DNA from: Tsukamurella sp040611135
GTDB lineage: Bacteria; Actinomycetota; Actinomycetes; Mycobacteriales; Mycobacteriaceae
DNA length: 64,000 bases
Direction of reading: 5' to 3'
Assembly (NCBI RefSeq): GCF_040611135.1
Contig: NZ_JBEXNL010000011.1
Location: 1 to 64,000, forward strand
Positions within the stretch are counted from its first letter, which is position 1, and the number at the start of each line of letters is the position of its first letter. Of this stretch, positions 1-8,484 are shown one piece after another. A program made the position numbers and the translations under genes. Under the pieces are notes generated by a model, which worked only from the letters and a program-made list of their open reading frames with translations, had not been told where the DNA came from and made no database searches.

Positions 1-96
1 ACCACCCTCACCAGCCCCTTCGGGAACCGGTCAGCTGCGGGCGGCCCGGGCGGAACCGGCGTCAACCCGGCCTTCGGCACCGACCTTCGTTCTCCG
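1..96. other. Window edge with no recognisable gene
   Basis: This short stretch lies beyond the stop codon of the adjacent hydrolase. No start codon, conserved protein motif or clear hairpin is visible, so it may be spacer or the edge of a gene outside the window. Confidence 0.4.
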
Positions 97-1029
97 TCAG
101 GCGATCACGCGCTCGACGAAGGCGAGGAGCTCGGCGGTCACGTCGTCTCGGGTCTCGGGCTCGTTGTGCACCTCGTGCCGCACGCCGGGGTAGACGCGGG
201 TTCGGATGTCGGGATGTCCCGTGGCGACGAGGCGGTTCGCCACGTGGTAGGCGCCTTCGCCGTAGTTGGTGACCGGATCCTGGTCGCCGGCGAGGATCAG
301 GACGGGCGTCGTGGACGGAAGGGCCGCGTAGAAGCCGTCACCGTTGGCCGCGTCGTAGAGGTCGACGAAGCCGCGCAGGAACCGGACCGACATCGGCGCT
401 CCGAAGTTGTTGAACGGGTCCACCGCGTGGTCGCGCACCACGTCGGCGTCGCGGGCGACCCAGTCCGTCGGGCCCGCGCCCGCGCCGAACCGGGAGACGA
501 AGCCGTCGAACAGGGTTCCCACGTACTCGAGCGGGGCGGCGCCGGCCTGGTCGGGCTCGGCGGCCAACGCCGCCCGATCGATGCCCGTCTCGGCGCCCGG
601 GATCTGCGCCGCGATACCGCACAGCACGAGACCGTCGATCTCCGACGGAGACTCGATCGCCGCACCGCGGGCGATCATCGAGCCCATCGAGTGGCCGAAG
701 ACGATGTACGGCAACCCCGGGTGGCGCGCGCGCACCGTCGCACCGAGCGAGCGCGCGTCGGCCACCATGACGCGGCCGGCATCGTCGCCCGCGTCGCCCC
801 ATACGCCCGAGTCCATCGCCGTGGCGCCGTGCCCCGCGTGGTCCTCCGCGGCCACCACGAAGCCCTCGTCGAGGAGCGCGGAGATCAGCCGGAGGTAGCG
901 GCGGGAGTGCTCGCCGAGGCCGTGGATCAGCTGCACGATCGCGCGGGGCTCGCGCACCGGGGTGTAGATCCATGCGCGGATCGTGTCGCGGCCGTTCGCG
1001 GAGGGGAAATCGGGTTCGAGGAGCGCCAT
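97..1029 (-). CDS. Alpha/beta hydrolase, monoacylglycerol-lipase type
   Basis: A 310-residue serine hydrolase probably acting on lipid or carboxylic esters in the cytoplasm. An oxyanion-loop HGLGEHS lies near residue 36, the nucleophile elbow GHSMG puts Ser at about 114, the acid is the Asp in LAGDQDP near 249, and His is in VRHEVH near 285. This triad order is that of monoglyceride lipase/lysophospholipase (Hydrolase_4). The ATG at 1029 was chosen because homologues begin shortly before the first beta strand; the frame stays open upstream but reads into the divergent promoter. The gene is transcribed away from the acyl-CoA ligase/carboxylase operon and may release fatty acid for it (inference). 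Substrate unknown. Confidence 0.85.
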   Translation of the reverse strand: MALLEPDFPSANGRDTIRAWIYTPVREPRAIVQLIHGLGEHSRRYLRLISALLDEGFVVAAEDHAGHGATAMDSGVWGDAGDDAGRVMVADARSLGATVRARHPGLPYIVFGHSMGSMIARGAAIESPSEIDGLVLCGIAAQIPGAETGIDRAALAAEPDQAGAAPLEYVGTLFDGFVSRFGAGAGPTDWVARDADVVRDHAVDPFNNFGAPMSVRFLRGFVDLYDAANGDGFYAALPSTTPVLILAGDQDPVTNYGEGAYHVANRLVATGHPDIRTRVYPGVRHEVHNEPETRDDVTAELLAFVERVIA

Positions 1030-1104
1030 GGACCAGTTGTACGTGATCGGTGCGGACACCGCGGCGAAATGGTGCCGGGTCGCGGAAACGGTGCCCCATC
1101 TGCA

Positions 1105-1118
1105 TAAGCAAACGCTTA
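1105..1118. promoter_or_regulatory. Perfect inverted repeat, likely TetR-family operator
   Basis: TAAGC-N4-GCTTA is a perfect palindrome between the hydrolase and the divergent transporter operon. TetR-family acyl-CoA-responsive repressors often bind repeats of this size, and a TetR gene is the second gene of the operon. The assignment of regulator to site is inference. Confidence 0.5.
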
Positions 1119-1136
1119 GTAACCTCCCGAGAGGTG

Positions 1137-1152
1137 TTGACATGAACGTCAA
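1137..1152. promoter_or_regulatory. Second inverted repeat TTGAC-N6-GTCAA upstream of the transporter operon
   Basis: TTGAC (1137-1141) and GTCAA (1148-1152) form a 5-bp inverted repeat, followed by another GTCAAG at 1155-1160. The left arm also resembles a -35 element. It lies about 50 bp before the transporter start, a position suited to repression. Confidence 0.4.
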
Positions 1153-1203
1153 CGTCAAGCATTCTGCGTGTCGGGGATCACACACTGTCACGAAGGGCCA
1201 CCC

Positions 1204-2586
1204 ATGACGCAGACTCGGGAGCCGAGTGCGGCCGCACCGACGAAGAAGTCGCACGGCAAACTTCTCACCGCCGGGCTGATCAGCAGCTCGATCGAGTGGT
1301 ACGACTTCTTCGTCTACGGCACCGCCGCCGCCCTGGTGTTCGACAAGGTCTTCTTCCCGGGCCTGTCGCCGCTGATGGGCACCCTGATGGCCTTCGCGAC
1401 CTTCTCGGTCGGTTTCGTCGCCCGTCCGCTCGGCGGGATCCTCGCCGGGCACTTCGGCGACCGGATCGGCCGCAAGCCGATGCTCATCTGGTGCCTCACC
1501 GCCATGGGAGCCGCGACCTTCCTGATCGGCTGCCTGCCCACCGCGGACGCCATCGGCTCGCTGGCGCCGATCATGCTGGTGTCGTTGCGCTTCATCCAGG
1601 GTCTCGCGTGCGGCGGCCAGTGGGGCGGCGTCGTGCTCCTGCTCACCGAATCCGCCGGCCCGAAGAAGCGGGGCTTCGCGGGAACCTTCGGGCAGATGGG
1701 TGTACCCCTGGGGCTGCTGCTCGGCAACGTCATGATGATCCTGATGAACACCGCGCTCGACGACGCCGCGTTCCTCAGCTCGGGCTGGCGCGTGCCGTTC
1801 TGGGCGAGCGCAGTGCTGGTGCCCGTCGTGATGTACATCCACAAGAGGATCGAGGACTCGCCCGAGTTCCTCGCCCTGCAGCAGGAGGTCGCGGCCAAGA
1901 ACGCCGGCAAGGAGGCGGTCGCGGCAGCGCCGCTGTCCGAGGCGATCCGTGGGCACTGGGGCAAGATCCTGCTCGGCGCGGGCCTGCTGGCCGGCACCAA
2001 CTCCGCCTTCTACGTCTCCATCGCCGGCTTCGTCAGCTACGGCAGCAAAAAGCCCTCCGCGGGTGGTCTCGGCATGAGCAGCAACTCGATCCTGATGTGC
2101 GTGCTCGTGACCTCCGTCGTGATGCCGTTGGTGATCATGGCCGCAGGTGCGGTCTCCGACCGGGTGGGCCGCCGTCCGCTGATCCTCATCGGCGCTGCCG
2201 TGCTCATGGTCTGGGCCTTCCCGTTCTTCTGGCTGGCGGAGACCACCAACATCGGTCTGCTGCTGGTCGCGATGTTCGTCTCGAGCTTCGGGCAGGCGCT
2301 CACCTACGGCCCGCTCGCCGCGTTCATGGCGGAGCTGTTCGAGCCGCGGATCCGCTACTCGGGAGCCTCCCTGGCCTACCAGCTCGCGGCCGTCGGCGTC
2401 TCGGGCGTGGCGCCGCTCATCATGACCGCGATCATCGCGGAGACGCAGTCCACCACGTTCGTGTCGGTGTACCTCGCCGCCATGGGTCTGGTCACCCTGG
2501 CCAGTGCGTACTTCCTCACCGAGACGAACGGCAGGACGGTGCGCGAGGACCCGGAGGCGGTCCCGGGCGTCCCGGCATCGGCGTGA
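1204..2586 (+). CDS. MFS transporter, metabolite:H+ symporter (MHS) family
   Basis: A 460-residue, 12-helix cytoplasmic-membrane transporter. The opening SSIEWYDFFVYG, the loop HFGDRIGRKP between helices 2 and 3 and its counterpart DRVGRRP in the second half are hallmarks of the MHS family (shikimate, proline/betaine and dicarboxylate permeases), which couples uptake of a small organic acid to protons. The ATG at 1204 follows GAAGGG at ribosome-binding distance. It is the first gene of a tight four-gene cluster; the next start lies 3 nt after its stop. The substrate is presumably the acid that the downstream ligase activates (inference). Confidence 0.88.
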   Translation: MTQTREPSAAAPTKKSHGKLLTAGLISSSIEWYDFFVYGTAAALVFDKVFFPGLSPLMGTLMAFATFSVGFVARPLGGILAGHFGDRIGRKPMLIWCLTAMGAATFLIGCLPTADAIGSLAPIMLVSLRFIQGLACGGQWGGVVLLLTESAGPKKRGFAGTFGQMGVPLGLLLGNVMMILMNTALDDAAFLSSGWRVPFWASAVLVPVVMYIHKRIEDSPEFLALQQEVAAKNAGKEAVAAAPLSEAIRGHWGKILLGAGLLAGTNSAFYVSIAGFVSYGSKKPSAGGLGMSSNSILMCVLVTSVVMPLVIMAAGAVSDRVGRRPLILIGAAVLMVWAFPFFWLAETTNIGLLLVAMFVSSFGQALTYGPLAAFMAELFEPRIRYSGASLAYQLAAVGVSGVAPLIMTAIIAETQSTTFVSVYLAAMGLVTLASAYFLTETNGRTVREDPEAVPGVPASA

Positions 2587-2589
2587 CGC

Positions 2590-3270
2590 GTGCAGACGTT
2601 GTTGAAGCCCCCGGCGCAGCCGAGCACACTCGTGAGCGTGACGATCAGCGAATCGCAGGAGCGGGCCCGCGCGAACCGCAAGGACGCCGGCGGAGCACGC
2701 CGGGAGGAGCTTCTCCGGGCCGCGGCCGAATGCTTCGACGACCTCGGCTACGCGGGCACCACAGTCGAGCTCATCGCGGCCCGCGCCCAGACCTCACGGC
2801 CCACGTTCTACGCCTACTTCCGGTCCAAGGACGAGATCCTGCTGGCCCTCGTGGACCGGGTCGCGGCCGAGCTCGAGGCGACCCAGTCCCTCGCGGGGAT
2901 CGACACCACGGACCCGCGGCAGGTGATCGCCGCGACGATGCGGGCCTACGCCGACGGGGTGTTCGCGAACGGCGGCCTCGTCGCCCTGTTCGACGCCATG
3001 GCACCGGTCCGCGACGACGTGGCGGTGATCTGGGAGCGGATGATCCGGCGCACCCACCGCCGCTACACCGCCTACCTCGCGGCGCTCGATCCCGGCACCG
3101 TCGACCTGTGCCTCGAGCCCGCCGAGCTCGTCAGGATCCTCAACGACATCATCCACCACGGCGCGAAGCGCGTCGCCCGCGACAGCGCGGCCGAGCGCGA
3201 GCGCTTCATCGCGGACCAGATCCGCGTCGCAGAGCGATTGATCGGCATCCGAGAGATGCCGGTCGACTAA
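2590..3270 (+). CDS. TetR/AcrR-family transcriptional regulator
   Basis: About 226 residues from the first GTG. GTG codons at 2632 and 2638 are equally possible because none has a convincing ribosome-binding site, and the first ~15 residues look unstructured. The N-terminal helix-turn-helix is clear: AAAECFDDLGYAGTTVELIA followed by SRPTFYAYFRSKDEIL. The C-terminal helical domain would bind an effector, likely an acyl-CoA or the imported acid. It sits between the transporter and the acyl-CoA ligase, so it probably autoregulates the operon through the palindromes at 1105 and 1137. Confidence 0.9.
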   Translation: MQTLLKPPAQPSTLVSVTISESQERARANRKDAGGARREELLRAAAECFDDLGYAGTTVELIAARAQTSRPTFYAYFRSKDEILLALVDRVAAELEATQSLAGIDTTDPRQVIAATMRAYADGVFANGGLVALFDAMAPVRDDVAVIWERMIRRTHRRYTAYLAALDPGTVDLCLEPAELVRILNDIIHHGAKRVARDSAAERERFIADQIRVAERLIGIREMPVD

Positions 3271-3278
3271 GGAGCATC

Positions 3279-5012
3279 ATGTCCGACACGATCACAAACG
3301 GGGCCGCCGCGCTCGACGCCGCCGCCGACGAGATCCGCGCGCTGCGGCTGCGGAACTGGCCCGCGCAGGTGACGCGCACCGTCGAATACCCCGCGGGGAC
3401 GCCGGCGATGGTGGAGCACCTGCGGCACTGGGCGCGGCTGCAGCCGGAAACGGTCGCGATCGCCTTCTACGGACGCGAGGTGACCTACGCCGAGTACGAC
3501 GAGCTCTCCGACCGGTTCGCGGGCCTGCTCGCCGAGCGCGGGGTGCGGCCCGGCGACGCGGTCGGCGTGTACCTCGGGAACTGTCCCCAATTCGCCATCG
3601 CGATGCTGGGCATCCTCAAGCTCGGTGCGGTGCACGTGCCGGTGAACCCGCTCCTCAAGGGCCGCGAACTGCACCACGAGCTCGATGATGCCGGTGTGGG
3701 CGTGCTGTTGGCGCAGACGGACCTGCTCGACCTGGTGGAATCGGTGCGTCCGGAGACCCCCGTGCACACCGTGATCGCGACCGCACTGGGGGACATGCTC
3801 GGCGGCACGGAGCCGATCGCCGACGCCCCGGCCCCGTTCGACACCGCGCCCGACGCGCGCAGCGACTGGCCCCTCGTGCTCGCCGCTGCGCGCGCACCGG
3901 AACGGGACTCGGACCCGGAGGCGCTCGCCGCGCTCAACTACACCGGCGGCACCACCGGGCTGCCCAAGGGCTGCGAGCACACGCAGCGGCACATGGCCTA
4001 CACCGCCGCGACGGCCACTCTCGCGACGGGCACCGCGGTGGGGGACAGCGCTGCGGTCGGCCTCAACTTCCTGCCCGTCTTCTGGATCGCCGGAGAGGAT
4101 TTCGGCATTCTCAAGCCGCTCATCAACGGCCAGACCTCCGTGTTGATGACCCGGTGGGATCCTGCCGTCGCGGCGGCGCTCGTCGCGCGCTACGCGGTCA
4201 CCGAGTTGGTCGCCACCGTCGACAACTACGTCGAGCTCATGGACCTGCCCGGGTTCGACGGTGCGGCGTTCCGCAGCGTGGTGAACCCCTTCGCGGTGTC
4301 CTTCGTGCTGAAGCTGACCCCGGAACTGCGCGCGCGGTGGCGCGCGCTCACCGGTGGCGTCCTCCGCGAGGCGTCCTTCGGCATGACCGAGACGCACACC
4401 GCCGACACCTTCACGCTGGGATTCCAGGACGACGACCGCGACCTCACCGCCGACCCCGTCTTCTGCGGACTTCCGGTGCCGGGCACGGACATCCTGGTCG
4501 TCGACGCCGACGGTGCGCCCGTCGCCGTGGGCGAGACGGGCGAGATCGTGGTGCGCAGCGAATCGATCATGACCGCGTACCACGGCCGGCCCGATGCGAC
4601 GGCGGAGGCGATCCGCCACGGCTGGCTGCACACCGGCGACGTGGGAATGATCGACGATTGGGGTGCGGTGCACTACCTCGCGCGGACCAAGGAGATGATC
4701 AAGGTGAACGGCATGTCCGTCTTCCCGTCGGAGGTGGAGGCGCTGCTCAAGGCGCACCCCGCCATCGGATCGGTCTCGGTCGTGCCGCGGCCGGACGCGC
4801 GCAAGGGGCAGGTGCCGCTCGCCTTCGTCGTCGGGGCGGGTCCCGTGGACGTCGCGGAGCTGACCGCGTGGGCGCGGGAGAACATGGCGACCTACAAGGT
4901 GCCCGACTTCGTCCTCGTCGACGCCCTGCCGATGACGGCGACGGGCAAGGTGCGCAAGGGAGATCTGTTCGAGCGCGCGGCACGGATCGCCGCTGAAGGG
5001 GAATCGAAGTGA
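3279..5012 (+). CDS. Acyl-CoA synthetase (class I adenylate-forming, fatty-acid:CoA ligase type)
   Basis: A 577-residue cytoplasmic enzyme that activates a carboxylic acid with ATP to an acyl-adenylate and then to the CoA thioester. The AMP-binding P-loop YTGGTTGLPKG is near residue 221, the A5 motif FGMTETH near 370, GWLHTGD near 449, the hinge TKEMIKVNG near 470 and the catalytic lysine ATGKVRKG near 554. The ATG at 3279 has AAGGAG upstream. The stop overlaps the start of the carboxylase by 4 nt (GTGA), implying translational coupling and passage of the product acyl-CoA to it. Confidence 0.92.
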   Translation: MSDTITNGAAALDAAADEIRALRLRNWPAQVTRTVEYPAGTPAMVEHLRHWARLQPETVAIAFYGREVTYAEYDELSDRFAGLLAERGVRPGDAVGVYLGNCPQFAIAMLGILKLGAVHVPVNPLLKGRELHHELDDAGVGVLLAQTDLLDLVESVRPETPVHTVIATALGDMLGGTEPIADAPAPFDTAPDARSDWPLVLAAARAPERDSDPEALAALNYTGGTTGLPKGCEHTQRHMAYTAATATLATGTAVGDSAAVGLNFLPVFWIAGEDFGILKPLINGQTSVLMTRWDPAVAAALVARYAVTELVATVDNYVELMDLPGFDGAAFRSVVNPFAVSFVLKLTPELRARWRALTGGVLREASFGMTETHTADTFTLGFQDDDRDLTADPVFCGLPVPGTDILVVDADGAPVAVGETGEIVVRSESIMTAYHGRPDATAEAIRHGWLHTGDVGMIDDWGAVHYLARTKEMIKVNGMSVFPSEVEALLKAHPAIGSVSVVPRPDARKGQVPLAFVVGAGPVDVAELTAWARENMATYKVPDFVLVDALPMTATGKVRKGDLFERAARIAAEGESK

Positions 5013-8000
5013 AGCTGCTCATCGCGAACCGCGGCGAGATCGCACTGCGGATCATCCGTACCGCACGGGAACTCGGTGTTCCGACGGTGGCCGTCTACGC
5101 GACGGACGACGCCGATACCCCGCACGTGAGCGCTGCCGACGACGCCGTCGCGCTCCCCGGTTCCGGCCCGGCCGCGTACCTGGACCGCGCCGCAGTCATC
5201 GCGGCCGCCACGAGCACGGGCGCCGATGCGGTGCACCCCGGCTACGGGTTCCTCGCGGAGAACGCCGAGTTCGCCGCGGAGTGCGCCGCCGCCGGCCTCG
5301 TCTTCCTGGGGCCGGCCCCGGAGGTGCTGCGCACCTTCGGCGACAAGGCCGCTGCCCGGGCCGCGGCCGTCGCCGCGGGGGTCCCCGTCCCCGCCGCCAC
5401 CGACGGGGGTGTGGATCTGGATGCGGTGCGCGGCTTCGCCACCGGCCGCCCGACCGGCGTGATGATCAAGGCCGTCGCCGGGGGCGGGGGCCGCGGCATG
5501 CGTGCAGTGCTTCCCGGCCCCCGGTTCGACGAGGATCTCGAATCCGCATACCGCGCCTGCGTCTCCGAGGCCGAGCTGGGGTTCGGAGACGGCCGGGTCT
5601 TCGCCGAGGAACTGCAGACCGGGGCCCGCCACATCGAGGTGCAGGTCGTCGGTGACGGCACCGCCACCGTCGCGCTCGGCGACCGCGACTGCAGCGTGCA
5701 GCGCCGCAATCAGAAGCTGATCGAGATCGCGCCCGCCCCGGCGCTGGACGAGCAACTGCGCTCCGCCCTGCACGGCCACGCCGCGCGGCTCTGCGCCGCC
5801 GCCGGTTACCGCGGGCTCGCCACCGTCGAATTCCTCGTACGGGACGGTGCGGCAGTGTTCCTGGAGGTCAATCCGCGGATCCAGGTGGAGCACACCGTGA
5901 CCGAGGAGGTCACCGGAGTCGATCTCGTAGCCGCGCAGCTCGCCCTGGCGGAGGGCGCGTCGCTCGGCGATCTCGGCCTGCCGGAAGCGATCGGTTGCCG
6001 TGCGGGCGAGGTCACGGGTTCGCCCGCCGCGGCGCACGGGACCGCAGTACAGGCCCGCGTCAACCTCGAGGTCCCGCAGCGCGACGGCACCGTCCTGCCC
6101 GCCGCCGGCACGCTCGCGGGCTACACGCCGCCGACCGGTCCCGGCGTCCGCGTCGACGACTACGGGCGGGCGGGCCTGACGACCTCCGCCCGCTACGACT
6201 CGCTGCTGGCGAAGGTGATCGTGCGGGCCGTCACCCCCGCCCGCGCCTTCGACAAGGCCGGTGCCGCGCTGGCGGAGTTCGTGATCGACGGACCGGGTAC
6301 GAACATCGCGCTCCTGCGCGCCGTCCTGGGCGACCCGGAGTTCCGTTCGGGCCCCGTCGATACGGGCTATCTCGCGCGCCGGATCGGCGATCTCGTGCCG
6401 GAGGCCGACGCCCCCGCGCTCGTGTCGACCGCCGACCTGGACGGTGACGTGCTCACGGCGACGCTGACCGGCACCGTCGTCGCTGTGGCGGAGGAGGGGA
6501 CGACCGCAGAACCCGGCACCGCGCTGGTCGTCCTCGAGGCGATGAAGATGGAGCACGAGCAGGTGCTGGCGGTGCCGGTCACCGTCGGCGAAGTGCTCGT
6601 GCGGCCCGGGCAGACCGTGAGCGCGGGGACCCCCCTGCTGACCCACACGCCCGCCGACGGCTCGATCGGCAACGGTGCCGGAACCGACGAGCAGGACCTC
6701 GATCGGTCCCGCGCGGACCTCGATGAGGTGCGCGAGCGGCACCGCGTGACCCGCGACGAGGGCCGGCCCGACGCCGTGGCCAAGCGGCGCAGGATCGGCC
6801 GGCGCACCGCGCGCGAGAACATCGACGACCTCGTGGACGAGGGCAGCTTCACCGAGTACGGGGCGCTGTTGCTGCCCGCGCAGCGGGCCCGCCGCTCGGA
6901 GGCGGAGCTCATCGCCACCGGCGCCGCGGACGGCCTCATCGGCGGCCTCGCGACGATCGGCGGCGCCGAGGCGATGGTCATCTCGTACGACTACACCGTG
7001 CTCGCCGGCACGCAGGGCTGGCGCAACCACGCGAAGACCGACCGGCTCATCGACGTGGCGGAGCGTCGAGGCGTCCCGATCGTGCTGTTCGCCGAAGGCG
7101 GCGGCGGCCGCCCCGGTGATACGGATCTCGACGTCGTCGCAGGTCTCGACGTGCCCACCTTCCGCTCGCTCGGCGCGCTGCGCGGCCGGGTGCCGCTGAT
7201 CGCCATCGTCTCCGGCCGGTGCTTCGCGGGCAACGCCGCCCTGGCCGGCATCTGCGACGTGATCATCGCGACGCCCGACGCGAACATCGGCATGGGCGGT
7301 CCCGCGATGATCTCCGGTGGCGGGCTCGGCGAGTTCCGCCCGGAGGCGATCGGTCCGATCGACGTGCAGCGCCGCAACGGCGTGGTGCACGTCGTGGCGG
7401 ACGACGAGGTGCAGGCGGTTGCGCAGGCGCGGAAGTACCTCGGCTACTTCGCGGGTCCCGTCGACGACTGGACCGCCCCCGATCCGCGCAGGGCTCGGCA
7501 TGTGGTGCCGGAGAACCGCTTGCGCGCCTACGACGTCCGCGCCGCGATCGCCGCGATCGTCGACGAGGACTCGACTCTGGAATTGCGGCGCGACTACGGC
7601 GTCGGAATCATCACCGCGCTGGTGCGGGTCGAGGGGAAGCCGTACGCGCTCATCGCGAACAGCACCCGCCACCTGGGCGGCGCGATCGACGCGGAGGGCG
7701 CCGACAAGCTCGCCGACTTCCTCGAGCTCGCTCAGGCCCACGGACTGCCGGTGATCTCGCTGTGCGACACACCGGGATTCATGGTCGGGCCGGAAGCGGA
7801 GGAGCACGGGACGGTCCGGCGGTTCTCCCGGCTGTTCGTGCTCGGCGCGCGGCTCACGGTGCCGCTGGGCGTCGTCGTCCTGCGCAAGGGCTACGGCCTC
7901 GGCGCGATGGCGATGACGGGCGGTAGCTTCCACGCCCCGCAGTTCACCGTCGCGTGGCCGACGGGCGAGATCGGTGGCATGGGCCTGGAGGGCGCGGTGC

Positions 8001-8185
8001 GGCTGGGATTCAGCAAGGAACTCGCGGCGGCGCCGGACGAGGCCGCCCGCGCCGAGCTCTTCGACCAGCTCCTGGCACTGGCGTACCAGCGCGGCCGGGC
8101 CCTGCACGCCGCCACCACCTTCGAGCTGGACGACGTGATCGACCCCGCCGCCACCCGGAACTGGATCCGTACCCTCACCCGGTGA
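5009..8185 (+). CDS. Single-chain acyl-CoA carboxylase (biotin carboxylase-BCCP-carboxyltransferase)
   Basis: A 1058-residue fusion carrying all three carboxylase functions. Residues 1 to about 450 are biotin carboxylase (LIANRGEIALRI at the N-terminus, the ATP-grasp glycine loop after Lys154, and EVNPRIQVEHTVTE). A biotinyl domain follows with EAMKMEH, biotin on Lys at about 513. Residues from about 570 on are an AccD-like carboxyltransferase. The order and length match the homohexameric long-chain acyl-CoA carboxylase (LCC) described from Mycobacterium avium paratuberculosis, which accepts long and shorter acyl-CoAs. It is the last gene of the operon, coupled to the acyl-CoA ligase, and would make a 2-carboxyacyl-CoA. 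The true substrate cannot be read from sequence. Confidence 0.92.
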   Translation: MKLLIANRGEIALRIIRTARELGVPTVAVYATDDADTPHVSAADDAVALPGSGPAAYLDRAAVIAAATSTGADAVHPGYGFLAENAEFAAECAAAGLVFLGPAPEVLRTFGDKAAARAAAVAAGVPVPAATDGGVDLDAVRGFATGRPTGVMIKAVAGGGGRGMRAVLPGPRFDEDLESAYRACVSEAELGFGDGRVFAEELQTGARHIEVQVVGDGTATVALGDRDCSVQRRNQKLIEIAPAPALDEQLRSALHGHAARLCAAAGYRGLATVEFLVRDGAAVFLEVNPRIQVEHTVTEEVTGVDLVAAQLALAEGASLGDLGLPEAIGCRAGEVTGSPAAAHGTAVQARVNLEVPQRDGTVLPAAGTLAGYTPPTGPGVRVDDYGRAGLTTSARYDSLLAKVIVRAVTPARAFDKAGAALAEFVIDGPGTNIALLRAVLGDPEFRSGPVDTGYLARRIGDLVPEADAPALVSTADLDGDVLTATLTGTVVAVAEEGTTAEPGTALVVLEAMKMEHEQVLAVPVTVGEVLVRPGQTVSAGTPLLTHTPADGSIGNGAGTDEQDLDRSRADLDEVRERHRVTRDEGRPDAVAKRRRIGRRTARENIDDLVDEGSFTEYGALLLPAQRARRSEAELIATGAADGLIGGLATIGGAEAMVISYDYTVLAGTQGWRNHAKTDRLIDVAERRGVPIVLFAEGGGGRPGDTDLDVVAGLDVPTFRSLGALRGRVPLIAIVSGRCFAGNAALAGICDVIIATPDANIGMGGPAMISGGGLGEFRPEAIGPIDVQRRNGVVHVVADDEVQAVAQARKYLGYFAGPVDDWTAPDPRRARHVVPENRLRAYDVRAAIAAIVDEDSTLELRRDYGVGIITALVRVEGKPYALIANSTRHLGGAIDAEGADKLADFLELAQAHGLPVISLCDTPGFMVGPEAEEHGTVRRFSRLFVLGARLTVPLGVVVLRKGYGLGAMAMTGGSFHAPQFTVAWPTGEIGGMGLEGAVRLGFSKELAAAPDEAARAELFDQLLALAYQRGRALHAATTFELDDVIDPAATRNWIRTLTR

Positions 8186-8205
8186 GGGGATGAGGGTACG
8201 GATCC
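8163..8205 (+). terminator. Terminator-like hairpin with a perfect 15-bp stem across the carboxylase stop codon
   Basis: GGATCCGTACCCTCA at 8163-8177 pairs perfectly with its reverse complement at 8191-8205 around a 13-nt loop. The left arm is coding sequence and the stop TGA lies in the loop. No U tract follows, as is common for actinobacterial terminators. Confidence 0.7.
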
Positions 8206-8210
8206 GCCGT

Positions 8211-8243
8211 GGACGGTCCCACCGGGTGACGGTGGGATCGTCC
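8211..8243. terminator. Second hairpin directly after the first
   Basis: GGACGGTCCCACC at 8211-8223 pairs with GGTGGGATCGTCC at 8231-8243 (13 bp, one G-U or mismatch) around a 7-nt loop. In tandem with the preceding hairpin it would block read-through between the operon and the opposing genes. Confidence 0.6.
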
Positions 8244-8254
8244 GCGGTCCACGG

Positions 8255-8484
8255 TCGGCGCACCCGACGGTAGCGGGCCTCGAGGGCGATCACCAGCACG
8301 GTGGCGATCACCACGTGCATGAGGGCGAGCATCGTCGTGGAGGCACCGTCGAAGTCCGCGGCGAGCGTTCCCGCGACGGTGCCCGACGACGCGGCCGCGC
8401 CGACGACGCCCGCGACGCGCGGGATCGGGGACCAGAGCTTCGAGAGCAGCACCGACGCGGTCAGGCCGGCGGCGTGTCCACCGG
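8255..8484 (-). pseudogene. Remnant of a DUF6069-type membrane protein
   Basis: Reading leftwards, the frame encodes a piece with two hydrophobic segments ending LALMHVVIATVLVIALEARY, which resembles the C-terminal half of the small four-helix DUF6069 family. The N-terminal half is missing: upstream codons run into the toxin gene in another frame with no ATG, GTG or TTG start except a GTG at 8452 inside a predicted helix. Downstream the frame stays open into the carboxylase antisense strand, so the natural stop is also absent. Family identification is from memory of the pattern. Confidence 0.45.

Noticed and set aside
1296..3278. A very long frame continuous with the acyl-CoA ligase
   Set aside because: Its first 660 codons are the +1 shadow of the transporter and TetR genes; the ligase has its own ATG with AAGGAG at 3279.
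4892..8254. Long minus-strand frame opposite the carboxylase
   Set aside because: It is an Arg/Gly/His-rich antisense frame of a high-GC gene, without motifs; the plus-strand carboxylase is unmistakable.
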